DNA of 64,000 bases from Bacillus tuaregi (GTDB taxonomy: Bacteria; Bacillota; Bacilli; Bacillales; Cytobacillaceae), in NCBI RefSeq assembly GCF_900104575.1, contig NZ_LT629730.1, positions 301,001 through 365,000 on the forward strand, in the 5' to 3' direction. A program made the translations under genes and the position numbers. Below the pieces are notes generated by a model that worked only from the letters and a program-made list of their open reading frames with translations, did not search any database and was not told where the DNA came from. Shown piece by piece: positions 45,626-54,523 of this stretch (positions are counted from its first letter, which is position 1; every line of letters begins with the position of its first letter).

Positions 45626-45760
45626 TCAATCCCATCCATCCCACCACAGTTTGAACCCTGATTCCGAGCTTTCTTTAGCTGAAGGATTGCTTTCATTAGG
45701 AGCAAGAATTGGGTCCTCCATTAAACCTCCATCTTCATATAATGGTTCTTCTGGTTTCAT
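45626..45760 (-). CDS. 44-aa acidic small protein
   Basis: MKPEEPLYEDGGLMEDPILA ... FKLWWDGWD. GGAGGTGATAATC before the ATG is a near-perfect ribosome site, the main reason to call it. Acidic with a Trp-rich end. Not recognised. Confidence 0.55.
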   Translation of the reverse strand: MKPEEPLYEDGGLMEDPILAPNESNPSAKESSESGFKLWWDGWD

Positions 45761-45845
45761 GATTATCACCTCCAAGCATAGTTTTGACGAATAAATAAAG
45801 ATTATAATGCTTTGAGTGTTTATTCACTAAATGTTCAAAAACACC

Positions 45846-45986
45846 TCATTTTTGTCTATAACCACGGTTAGAGCCTTTTGCTGAATGGGATTTGCCTTTC
45901 ACCTGTTGGGAGCTGCCATCAGGGGCAAATATTTGATTGTCCTTTGTGTTTTTGGCTCCCTCTGGAAACCTTTCTTTGTTTGTCAT
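45846..45986 (-). CDS. 46-aa basic small protein, possible spore protein
   Basis: MTNKERFPEGAKNTKDNQIF ... KGSNRGYRQK. GAGGTGATTAAT precedes the ATG. Hydrophilic, Lys/Gly/Ser/Gln-rich like minor SASPs. Tandem with the 44-aa gene on the same strand. Confidence 0.55.
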   Translation of the reverse strand: MTNKERFPEGAKNTKDNQIFAPDGSSQQVKGKSHSAKGSNRGYRQK

Positions 45987-46203
45987 ATTAATCACCTCAA
46001 TGACTAGTTTGTGCGGTTTTGATGGATTTATGAGCGGCTGCTTTTTCGATTGGGAGAGTCTGTTTTAGAAAATAATGCTCGGAAGTTTTTAAATAAATAT
46101 TGCAAATCTTTAGATAATTTTATTACAATAGTGATAACCTATGAAGTTTTTTGCCGTTAGTGGCAGCATTGGTTACGTTTTACATACATGAAGGAGGTAT
46201 ATT

Positions 46204-47187
46204 TTGCGACCGATAGTATTTGGCATTTGCGGTGCATTCTTTTTTGCTTTTACATTTGTATTAAATCGCTCGATGGAAATTTCGGGAGGGAGCTGGATTT
46301 GGAGTGCGTCTCTCCGCTACTTTTGGACAGTCTTGTTCCTGTTGATTATTGTCCTGGGGAGAAAGCAGCTCCGTCATTTGCTAGCCGTTATGAGAGAAGC
46401 GCCGCTGAAATGGCTGTGGTGGAGCTTTGTTGGCTTTGGCTTATTTTATGCCCCCATGTGTTTTTCAGCCGCCTATGCACCAGGCTGGCTGGTGGCGGCC
46501 ACCTTTCAAATCACGATTGTATTCGGATCGCTTCTCGCACCGCTTTTCTACGAGAATGTCGAGACAGCGAATGGTACGAAGAAAGTTCGCGGGAAGATTC
46601 CGTTACGGGGCCTAGGCTTTTCACTGGTAATCCTAGCAGGAATTATCCTTATGCAAATGGAGCATGCCAAGGAAATAACCCTTAAAGAATTATTATTAGG
46701 GGCCCTGCCGATGCTCATCTCGGCTGTCGCCTATCCGCTTGGAAATCGGAAAATGATGGAGGTGAGCGGTGGTAAGCTCCATACATTTGAGCGAGTGCTC
46801 GGCATGACGATTGCCAGCCTCCCCTTTTGGCTGCTGCTTGCGGTTTTCGGCCTTTTTACAGAAGGTGTACCAAGTTCTTCACAAACAATTCAATCTGGTA
46901 TGGTTGCTCTGTTTGCCGGCGTGATTGCAACGGTCCTGTTCTTCCGGGCAACAGACCTTGTGAGAGGGCAAATGACAAAATTGGCTGCAGTAGAAGCCAC
47001 TCAATCCGTCGCCGTCCTGTTCGCTTTACTTGGTGAGCTCTTCTTATTATCTGCAGCTGTCCCATCACCGTTATCATGGGCTGGTATGCTGATGGTGATC
47101 CTGGGTATGGTGCTACATAGCTTTGCTTCGCGTAGAAAAGTCGAAAAGAGCTTGACGCTCAGTAAAAAAGTGGAGTCACTAAGGTAG
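46204..47187 (+). CDS. EamA/DMT-superfamily transporter
   Basis: 327 aa, TTG start behind AAGGAGGT. Ten membrane segments in two EamA halves; family signs include LNRSMEISGG near the start and RATDLVRGQMTKLAAVEATQSVAVLFA in the second half. Resembles the multidrug-resistance-efflux (DUF6/YwfM-like) group. Substrate unknown. Basic C-terminal tail. Confidence 0.87.
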   Translation: MRPIVFGICGAFFFAFTFVLNRSMEISGGSWIWSASLRYFWTVLFLLIIVLGRKQLRHLLAVMREAPLKWLWWSFVGFGLFYAPMCFSAAYAPGWLVAATFQITIVFGSLLAPLFYENVETANGTKKVRGKIPLRGLGFSLVILAGIILMQMEHAKEITLKELLLGALPMLISAVAYPLGNRKMMEVSGGKLHTFERVLGMTIASLPFWLLLAVFGLFTEGVPSSSQTIQSGMVALFAGVIATVLFFRATDLVRGQMTKLAAVEATQSVAVLFALLGELFLLSAAVPSPLSWAGMLMVILGMVLHSFASRRKVEKSLTLSKKVESLR

Positions 47188-47198
47188 AATCAAATATG

Positions 47199-47274
47199 CT
47201 TGCTATTATTATTCGAAATATTGACAAAATTAAGAGTGATGAATGTCACTTTTCGAGCTTATAATAATAGCAAG
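47199..47274. repeat. Long imperfect inverted repeat
   Basis: Perfect 14-bp arms CTTGCTATTATTAT (47199-47212) and ATAATAATAGCAAG (47261-47274), with inner TTCGAAA/TTTCGA and TGAC/GTCA pairs. No T-run. A structured leader of the 47325 gene or a small MITE. Confidence 0.65.
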
Positions 47275-47324
47275 AGGGAGGTATTTTAGTCAAAACCCTC
47301 AAAAAAAGGAAGAAGGTGCCGATG

Positions 47325-47516
47325 ATGTCATTCACTCATTTCGACGAAATTTATGAAATTTGTAATGGGATGACGGAGGAAAAAGCTGTATTGACGGAGA
47401 AACCTGTGGAGGAGTTGCGCAACTTCATGGAGGATATCCTCCCAGACGCTAGCTTGTGGCGGGAAGCAGAGCTCAAGGACGCACATGATAGAGAGGGAGA
47501 ATTACTTTATGTTTAA
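47325..47516 (+). CDS. 63-aa acidic small protein
   Basis: MSFTHFDEIYEICNGMTEEK ... LRNFMEDILPD. AAAGGAAGAAGG upstream; ATG 47322 is an equally possible start. Soluble and helical. Not recognised. Confidence 0.6.
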   Translation: MSFTHFDEIYEICNGMTEEKAVLTEKPVEELRNFMEDILPDASLWREAELKDAHDREGELLYV

Positions 47517-47618
47517 CGAAAGACCATGTTTGTTAAGATAACCCCTATTATTTTCCGAGTGAAGATATTAGGGGATTTTTTTCTTCTGTAAAACCGTTAA
47601 ATTTTGGAAAAATATGGT

Positions 47619-47723
47619 AAAATGCGGATATGTTGTTAAAAAGCGCGGATAACCTATTAGAATCCGCGGATAAGTGGCCGCCATCCGCGGATATATGCTC
47701 TAAAACCGCGGATATCCATCAAA
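47619..47723. repeat. Five-copy motif at exactly 21-bp spacing
   Basis: GCGGATA starts at 47624, 47645, 47666, 47687 and 47708; copies 3-5 share CCGCGGATA. Intervening bases are mostly different. In one frame it reads as seven-residue units with SAD/TAD. Confidence 0.85.
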
Positions 47724-47893
47724 AGACGCATTATTTTTATACAACCACTACTTTTTTAAGCGGAACAGAGGCCATTTCAGTAATAAATCGTTCAACCAAT
47801 TGCAGAAATAGAGGAAAGAATCTCAAATTAAATCCGATTCTAGCAAAAAAGAGAACCCTAATTTTAAAAGGATTCTCTTCATTCCTATCTATA

Positions 47894-48811
47894 TTATAGA
47901 GGTACAACTTCCTCATCATCGACGATAATTTTACCGTGTTTACCAAAGCCTTCAGCTGGTTGTCCGCCCCACTCGTCAAGGGTTGCTAAGCTTGGCTCTA
48001 AGCGGCGTGGCTCACGTGGATTTTCTTCAGGGAACTCTTCCATCCCTTGGCTGTACTCAAGCGTAATACCATCTGGATCCGCATAATAAAGGAAGACACT
48101 TCCTGATGGATGATGACGGCCAGGTCCCATCAGAATTTCTACATCGTTATTCTTTAAGACGTTCACCTGCTTACCGATATCATCAATCGTTTTCACTTTA
48201 TAAGCAATATGGTTTAATTTATTCTCTGGACCTTTCGTGATGGCGAATGAATGGTGGTAAGGGTTTGGCCATACACGTAACCATGCCCAAGCCATTTCGC
48301 GTCCCTGGATATCAGATACAGCCATATTCAATGTATTCACAAGGAAGTCATAGACTTCATCAAACATATTTGTTTCATATACAACGTGCAGTAGGCACTC
48401 AATTTCAAGTCCGTTTGGCGGCTGATAAGGAAGTCCCATTTGCATCATTTCCACATACATTTCATAGGTTACGCCAAGATTTGGATCCTTAAAGCGCAGT
48501 GTTCTTCCTTGCGCTAGTTCCTGTGCTTCCTTGGCACTTAATTCTCTTGGATTTAAGCCTTTTTCCTGTAAATAGTTGAAGACATCATCAAATTGTGATG
48601 CTTTTTCAAGCTCAAACGCAACACGTTTTAAGCCAGCTTCAGGTGCTTGTTCAAGAATTAAATTGTGGTGGTCATAGCTTGAACGAAGGAAAACGGTTTC
48701 ACCAATACGCTCAACAAACTGCATACCCACAATATTTGTGTAGAAATCAGTTGATTTTTCTAGGTCTGTTACACATAAAACAGCATAGCCTAATTTTTTA
48801 TAACGAATCAT
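47894..48811 (-). CDS. Extradiol ring-cleavage dioxygenase, VOC fold
   Basis: 305 aa catechol-2,3-dioxygenase-like. Two VOC modules: LGYAVLCVTDLEKSTDFYTN, and LLHVVYETNMFDEVYDFLVN. Metal ligands fit His in LLHVV, His in NHIAYKV and Glu in GITLEYSQG; GRHHPSGSVFLYYADPDG is the active-site end. Opens catecholic rings with Fe(II) or Mn(II). No aromatic pathway neighbours, so the substrate is unknown. It overlaps the end of the 21-bp repeat frame only antisense. Confidence 0.9.
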   Translation of the reverse strand: MIRYKKLGYAVLCVTDLEKSTDFYTNIVGMQFVERIGETVFLRSSYDHHNLILEQAPEAGLKRVAFELEKASQFDDVFNYLQEKGLNPRELSAKEAQELAQGRTLRFKDPNLGVTYEMYVEMMQMGLPYQPPNGLEIECLLHVVYETNMFDEVYDFLVNTLNMAVSDIQGREMAWAWLRVWPNPYHHSFAITKGPENKLNHIAYKVKTIDDIGKQVNVLKNNDVEILMGPGRHHPSGSVFLYYADPDGITLEYSQGMEEFPEENPREPRRLEPSLATLDEWGGQPAEGFGKHGKIIVDDEEVVPL

Positions 48812-49255
48812 TACAAAAATCCTCCCCTTACTAGAATATTCCCCAATATATTCCCCACATCAATAAATTTAGCCCATCTGGTTAAAATTGTCTAATCACA
48901 CTTTTTTTGTATAATATTGGGTTTTTGAAGATAATTTTTAGAATAATGAAAGCGTAATCATGTATTGTGAATCACAATCATAGCTTCGGGATATTGGAGA
49001 AAATGCGATGGTGAGGTTCGAAAGGTAGGTATATATTCCTTTGAGAAATCAAACATCCCTTTACGGATGCCGCATTTGGATTGAAGGATGATTTTTTCAC
49101 GAACATCGTCATTCATGTGGATGGCCTCGGCGAAAATAAATCGTTCACAGGTGAGTAACAATATGAGGAAAAACTGATATGGATATAATGATATACTCGA
49201 TTTATAGTTGAGCTTATTGGCTGAGTATAAATTATGCTTGATATAGGAGATTTTT
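48812..49255. other. Intergenic region with possible decayed minus-strand ORF
   Basis: 444 bp. The minus-strand frame 49116-48958 reads MNDDVREKIILQSKCGIRKG ... FRTSPSHFLQYPEAMIVIHNT, which looks protein-like but has no ribosome site and no upstream domain. Confidence 0.3.
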
Positions 49256-50527
49256 ATGTTAGGTTTACAGGCTTTTTCAAAGAAAACCTTTACTAGAAAA
49301 GACTGGCTTTTCCTGCTGTTGACCGCAATCCTGGTAACGCTCGCCAGTGAAATCAAGGTGATTCCGTTTGAAGGGGAGGCGTTTCGATTTGGCTTGGGCA
49401 GTATTGCCTTTTTCTTCCTGATTCTAGTGTGGACACCGTCATCGGTACTGACAACCGGAATCGTAACCGGTCTGCTGGTGGTATGTGTTCGCACGATGAA
49501 AGACCTTCTTCTCCTGGATGCCCATTGGTCAACGAGCTTCATCAATCATTCGCCGATTCTTTTGTTTTATTTTCTTTTTTCACTTGGCTTTCATCTCATC
49601 AGGCTTGAGCGTTATAAAATGCATCCGCTTTATTTAGGCGGCTGGGCTTTTCTCTTTGAATGTATCGCAAATATTTCAGAGGAGCTTGCTCGAAATGCTT
49701 TACACGAGCAAATTGGATTGGATTTGAAGGCTTTAGGACTGATTATGGGTGTCGCTTTAGTTCGCAGTTACTTTGTCATCGGTCTGTATAGCTCGATAAC
49801 GGTATCAGAGCAAAAGCAACGGATGCAGGATATGCTGCAAGTAGGGTCAGAGGTCTATGCGGAGACGCTTTATTTACAAAAATCGCTGGAGCAAATAGAA
49901 GAAATTACATCCTCCAGCCATGATTTACATCGTAAGCTGAAAAAGAAGGAGCTTCATTTATTAAGTGTGCAGGCCCTGCAAATTGCTCAGGAAATTCATG
50001 AAGTCAAACAGGATTCGCAGCGGATTCTATCAGGGTTGAAGAAGTTGAGCTTGGAAAAAATGCAAAATAATCTTGAGCTTTCCGATATTGTGAAGCTCGT
50101 TGTAATCGCGAACCAACGTTATAGCGAGCTGTTAAAGAAAAAAATTAAGTTTGAGATGAAGATAGAGGCTGATTTTGAAACAAATCAACAGATTCCTCTT
50201 TTGACGTTGTTAAATAATCTGGCCTCCAATGCGGTCGAATCGATTGCTGATAAAGGAGAGATTCATCTCGAAATCTCTGAGGAATCAGGTAACACGGTGT
50301 TTGTCGTCAAGGACACAGGTAAAGGAATTCCCGAAGAGGATGTTCCGATTATCTTTGAACCAGGCTACACAACGAAGTTCAATGATCATGGAGTGGCCGC
50401 AACGGGAATCGGTTTAGCGCATGTACAGGAAATCGTACATTCATTGAAAGGACAGATAAAGGTTGAGACCCCTGAGCAAGGAACCAGCTTTATCGTTCAG
50501 ATTCCCACGAAGTCTATTCGAAGATAG
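49256..50527 (+). CDS. Sensor histidine kinase (GlnK/DcuS-like ATPase), orphan
   Basis: 423 aa. Five to six membrane helices (1-200), coiled linker, phospho-His in AQEIHEVKQDSQRILSG (His248), and an HATPase domain with NLASNAVESIA (N box), KDTGKGIPEE and FEPGYTTK and TGIGLA (G boxes). The HisKA variant resembles B. subtilis GlnK. No response regulator is adjacent. Confidence 0.87.
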   Translation: MLGLQAFSKKTFTRKDWLFLLLTAILVTLASEIKVIPFEGEAFRFGLGSIAFFFLILVWTPSSVLTTGIVTGLLVVCVRTMKDLLLLDAHWSTSFINHSPILLFYFLFSLGFHLIRLERYKMHPLYLGGWAFLFECIANISEELARNALHEQIGLDLKALGLIMGVALVRSYFVIGLYSSITVSEQKQRMQDMLQVGSEVYAETLYLQKSLEQIEEITSSSHDLHRKLKKKELHLLSVQALQIAQEIHEVKQDSQRILSGLKKLSLEKMQNNLELSDIVKLVVIANQRYSELLKKKIKFEMKIEADFETNQQIPLLTLLNNLASNAVESIADKGEIHLEISEESGNTVFVVKDTGKGIPEEDVPIIFEPGYTTKFNDHGVAATGIGLAHVQEIVHSLKGQIKVETPEQGTSFIVQIPTKSIRR

Positions 50528-50550
50528 CTTGGTTTTTAGTGCGCTCCACC

Positions 50551-50602
50551 TCGAGCAAGCTCGATAAAAATCCCGACGCAAATTCGGCGGGGGGATTTGA
50601 TT
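50551..50602 (+). repeat. Dispersed element fragment
   Basis: TCGAGCAAGCTCGATAAA and the degenerate last hairpin CAAATTCGGCGGGGGGATTTG, 30 bp after the kinase gene. Confidence 0.75.
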
Positions 50603-50838
50603 GTGTAATACCATTCTTAATCATCGATATTTTTCTTTGGCATAGGCAGGCTGCTTATGCTCTTTTTTATCTAATTGGAGCTTAAAGAAGCTGGCCTCTC
50701 TAGTTAAAAATATGTCCAATTGGTTAATGGTAATAATTAAAAGAGTATTATTTTTCTATAGTTTATTGCGGTTTTATTTTTACCGTTTATACTTAAAAAG
50801 TCTATTTCTATAGAACGAAATAAGGAAGTGGTGATACT

Positions 50839-53307
50839 TTGAAGAAAGCCCACTATATACTAATTATTCTATCTATCCTACTGACAATTGGACTGGATTA
50901 TGTATATGCGATCCACCTCCATCCCATTGTATGGTCACTTTTCATCATCCCTATCATTTTATTTGTTGTCATTTTTCCATACTGGAAATTTACTATTATC
51001 GCTGGCATCGTAGTGTGTGCCGCGAAATATACGCTTCTATTACAACGATTTCATTTTGATATCCCGTTTGAACTACTTGTCGCCTTTATCATCGGAAGTA
51101 TAACGAATTGGGCTATTCTTCTTGTGTTCACAAGGCTTCTGATAAAAAACACGAAATTGAATCGGATGCTTTTGCAGACACAGGATGAGACGGACCACCA
51201 AAGGCAATTTTACGAAGCCATCCTAGAAAATATGGAGGAGCAGGTTATTGCCTTTGATAGGGAAGGGAACATAAGTTATTTTAATAAATCGGCCCAGCCA
51301 CTTATGTCCCTTCTCGGGGATTCTGTGAATCAATGGGGAGATCGTTTTCGCTTTCTTTCAGCTGATGGAAAAAGGGTGCTTGATTATGAGGAGCTCCCAT
51401 TAACGAGAGCGGCCAAGGGTGAAGAGGTCCTCCAGTATGAAATGTGGATTGAGTTAAAAAACATGGCAGGTAGCTGGAATGCGGTAGTCAATGCGAAACC
51501 ATTAATAAACAAAAGGGGTCAGTTTCATGGGGGCGTTCTTGTTTTTCATGATATGACAGAACGAAAGAAGCTGGAGGAGGAAAATCGTCGCACGAAAGAA
51601 CAATATCAATCTTTATTTGAACATAACTTCGATGCGGTTTTTTCGATGGACCTTGATGGCAACTTTATCACTTCCAATCCAGTTTTTCAGGAAAAAACAG
51701 GATTCAGCAATGAGGAAATGAGCAAAATCTCCTTCCAATCACTTGTCATTGTTGAGGATCTAGCGAGGAGCTATGAACACTTTGAACTGGCAAAGCACGG
51801 AGAGGCTCAAAACTATGACATAACAATTATCAATAAAAATAATCAACGTATCTTTGCGAATGTGACGAATGTCCCTATCTTCATTGATGGAGAAGTGTCA
51901 GGCGTATTCGGTATTGCAAAGGACATGACAAATCAAAAAGCCTATGAAGAAAAAATCAAAAGTCTGGCCTACTATGACCAGCTTACCGGTCTACCTAACC
52001 GGGCGTTATTTAAGGACCGGATGCTACAGGCTTGGAAGCATTCTGTCAAAGAGAAGGATGTAATGGCGCTGATGTTTTTGGATTTGGATGGCTTCAAGAA
52101 AGTCAATGATACCTTAGGACATGATATCGGTGACAAGCTTTTAATAGAAGTTTCCGAGAGATTTAGCCTTTGTTTGGATGAGGATCAGACACTAGCCAGA
52201 CTGGGCGGGGACGAATTTATCATCCTTCTTCCGTCCATCAAAAACGAAAGGCAAGCAGCTGTTATTGCAGAACAAATAATCACTAGTTTACAAGTCCCGT
52301 TTATATTCGAAAATCTAGAGTTCTATTTATCAGTAAGCATGGGGATTGTCACCTTTGGCGGTAATGAAGCAGTAAATGTCGAAACACTGATTAAACAAGC
52401 GGATACGGCGATGTATTTTATTAAAGAAAGAGGGAAAAACGGTTATAGCTTTTATGATTCCAAAATGGATATTGAAACCGTCCAAAGGGTCAGATTAGAA
52501 AATGATGTTCGCTATGCCTTAAAGCATGAGGAGTTTTATTTGGTTTATCAGCCGATTGTCCATCTAGAATCCGGTAAGATTGTTGGTACAGAGGCATTAA
52601 TTCGTTGGAAGCATAATCAGCTTGGTCTAATTCCACCAAGTGAATTTATTCCATTAGCAGAAGAAACAGGCTTAATCATTCCTTTAGGAGAATGGATTTT
52701 AAGAACAGCCTGCCAACAAGCCGTAGAGTGGCAGAATCGAGGCTATTCCTCACTGAAAATATCAGTCAATATTTCCATAAAGCAATTGCAGCAGAAGGAT
52801 AAGTTTATTCTTTTGCTAGAAAAAGTGCTGGCAGAAACGAAGCTGGACCCTATGTGGCTAGATTTGGAGATTACTGAGTCAATCCTGATTGAAAATGAAG
52901 CCGATCTAGTGGATACACTGCAAAAAATTCGCAGCATGGGCATCAGTCTTTCCATCGATGATTTTGGAACCGGCTATTCATCTATGAGTCATTTGAAAAG
53001 CTTTGCCGTCAACACCTTAAAGATTGACCGTTCCTTTGTGAAAGATGTCCATTCTAATGAGGTCAGTGATGCTATTATCAGATCCATCATGACTCTTGCT
53101 AAACAGCTGAACTTAAACACCGTTGCCGAAGGAATCGAAACTCAGGATCAGCTGAAAAAAATCTGGCAGGAAGACTGCAAACAAATGCAAGGCTACTACT
53201 ACAGCCCACCAGTAGCATCAGAACAAATAGAAAGGCTACTAAAACAAAGCAAAGAGTCGACACACCTCCTCTCGAGGATGCACGGAGATGGGCTTTTTGT
53301 TAAATAA
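50839..53307 (+). CDS. Membrane PAS-PAS-GGDEF-EAL protein
   Basis: 822 aa, TTG start behind AAGGAAG. N-terminal membrane helices (about 5-105), two PAS domains (near 125-245 and 260-370), an intact GGDEF (ARLGGDEFIILL), and an EAL domain with TEALIRW, NISIKQL, LEITES and DDFGTGYSSMSHL. Bifunctional c-di-GMP enzyme by motif content, unlike the degenerate paralogue at 36053. Confidence 0.92.
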   Translation: MKKAHYILIILSILLTIGLDYVYAIHLHPIVWSLFIIPIILFVVIFPYWKFTIIAGIVVCAAKYTLLLQRFHFDIPFELLVAFIIGSITNWAILLVFTRLLIKNTKLNRMLLQTQDETDHQRQFYEAILENMEEQVIAFDREGNISYFNKSAQPLMSLLGDSVNQWGDRFRFLSADGKRVLDYEELPLTRAAKGEEVLQYEMWIELKNMAGSWNAVVNAKPLINKRGQFHGGVLVFHDMTERKKLEEENRRTKEQYQSLFEHNFDAVFSMDLDGNFITSNPVFQEKTGFSNEEMSKISFQSLVIVEDLARSYEHFELAKHGEAQNYDITIINKNNQRIFANVTNVPIFIDGEVSGVFGIAKDMTNQKAYEEKIKSLAYYDQLTGLPNRALFKDRMLQAWKHSVKEKDVMALMFLDLDGFKKVNDTLGHDIGDKLLIEVSERFSLCLDEDQTLARLGGDEFIILLPSIKNERQAAVIAEQIITSLQVPFIFENLEFYLSVSMGIVTFGGNEAVNVETLIKQADTAMYFIKERGKNGYSFYDSKMDIETVQRVRLENDVRYALKHEEFYLVYQPIVHLESGKIVGTEALIRWKHNQLGLIPPSEFIPLAEETGLIIPLGEWILRTACQQAVEWQNRGYSSLKISVNISIKQLQQKDKFILLLEKVLAETKLDPMWLDLEITESILIENEADLVDTLQKIRSMGISLSIDDFGTGYSSMSHLKSFAVNTLKIDRSFVKDVHSNEVSDAIIRSIMTLAKQLNLNTVAEGIETQDQLKKIWQEDCKQMQGYYYSPPVASEQIERLLKQSKESTHLLSRMHGDGLFVK

Positions 53308-53321
53308 GGTATGTATAAGAA

Positions 53322-53362
53322 AACTGAGTGATACCCTTTTATAGGGTAGGGCTCAGTTTTTT
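53322..53362 (+). terminator. Terminator of the GGDEF-EAL gene
   Basis: AACTGAG.GATACCCT / AGGGTAGGGCTCAGTT then TTTTT. Confidence 0.85.
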
Positions 53363-53402
53363 TATTGGCTCTGTTAATGCATTGTATTGATTTTTTTAGC
53401 AG

Positions 53403-53530
53403 GTTGATTGTAGTGGAAGGCACGCAGACTCCTGCAGGAGAAGCGAGACAGACGAGACCCCACAGACACGTAGTGTCGAGGAGGCTCGGCGTCGCCTGCG
53501 GAAAGCGAAGTGCCTGAAACGAAAATCAAC
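53403..53530. repeat. Bacillus intergenic repeat with inverted ends
   Basis: 128 bp, GC-rich, ends GTTGATT/AATCAAC, with inner CTCCTGCAGGAG and GGCAC/GTGCC. I recognise the GTGGAAGGCACGCAGACTCC type as a common non-coding Bacillaceae repeat. Confidence 0.7.
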
Positions 53531-53639
53531 AACTAAGTTAACAAAGCCTTTTTATTACTGAATAAGGAAATTCTATTATAATAATCATATACATAATGGT
53601 CATAATTAGACTCGACGTAATCAATCGGAGGTATCGAAA

Positions 53640-54224
53640 ATGAATCAACGTACTACAGATACACAAGATGAAATGACAACAGCTCGGCTTCAGGATTGCG
53701 AAGGCATGTCTGCCTTAAATGACCGGGTGTATCCAGAGGAATGGCATGTCTCCCCGGATATTTTGAAGAAGATGCTGCGGAAAAATCCTGAAATCTACCG
53801 GATCTTGAAAACGTCTCAGGGTGTTAAGGGCATGTACAGTCTATTTCCTTTGAACAAAGAGGCCTATACTGCCATCCTGGAAGGAGAAATCAGTGAACAT
53901 GAGATTGGCGGGTATTTGCAGACCTATGAACAGCCGACAGAGGTTTATCTATACTTTATTACACTCATTGTCGATATCCACGATGCCCGCCGTAAGGAAT
54001 ATGCCAGCAGACTGATTAAAGATATCGCGGCAGAATTAAAGAGACTTCAGGAAAAAGGAATCATCATCAAAGAAATCGGTGCCTTTGCCGTCAGCCCAGA
54101 GGGAGAAAACATTCTTCCGAAAATCGGGTTTACGAATCACGGGGAAACCGTCATCCAGAACGGTGAGGAATATCCTGTTTTTCGAGCAGAACCTGAGCAG
54201 GTAATCCTTAGTATACGAAGCTAA
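53640..54224 (+). CDS. GNAT-like acetyltransferase
   Basis: 194 aa. C-terminal half fits a GNAT fold (YFITLIVDIHDARRKEYASRLI as motif A region, AVSPEGENILPKIGF as motif B). Substrate unknown. No operon partner; followed by about 300 bp without genes. Confidence 0.7.
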   Translation: MNQRTTDTQDEMTTARLQDCEGMSALNDRVYPEEWHVSPDILKKMLRKNPEIYRILKTSQGVKGMYSLFPLNKEAYTAILEGEISEHEIGGYLQTYEQPTEVYLYFITLIVDIHDARRKEYASRLIKDIAAELKRLQEKGIIIKEIGAFAVSPEGENILPKIGFTNHGETVIQNGEEYPVFRAEPEQVILSIRS

Positions 54225-54523
54225 TTAAAATACCTATCAACCTAAAGCTCATACCTATGGAGGAGCTAGTTGGAAAGAGAGGTGACGACCTTATTTTAAG
54301 ATGAATTTTTCTCCCAATTGAGATAGAAGTTCCACAGGATAGAATGGATTTTTGTTATACTATTCACAGATGGCTGAAGCTGCTCGACAGAATAATAGAG
54401 GATTTAGAATTGCGTCTGTCGGTCCTTTATTTTATGAAACCAGGCCATTTTGTACATACCGATTTTATAAAAAAAGGCTTAATCATTATCGGTTAAGCCC
54501 GCTTCTGTAGGGGGAAAAACACC
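54225..54523. other. Non-coding interval with hairpin
   Basis: 299 bp. A small stem GGCTTAA/TTAAGCC (54476-54500) lies 24 bp before the aldolase start; it has a T-run on the minus strand only. Nothing else seen. Confidence 0.4.

Noticed and set aside
46188..46685. 165-aa frame
   Set aside because: Shadow of the EamA transporter in another frame.
47619..47723. CRISPR array
   Set aside because: Period 21 with a 7-9 base core is too short for repeats and spacers, and no cas genes are present.
47630..47899. Open frame with SAD heptapeptide repeats
   Set aside because: No ribosome site, and its second half runs antisense into the dioxygenase gene. Treated as a DNA repeat, with the peptide kept only as an alternative in the finding.
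48958..49545. 195-aa minus-strand frame
   Set aside because: Mostly antisense to the histidine kinase gene; only the last 52 codons look protein-like.
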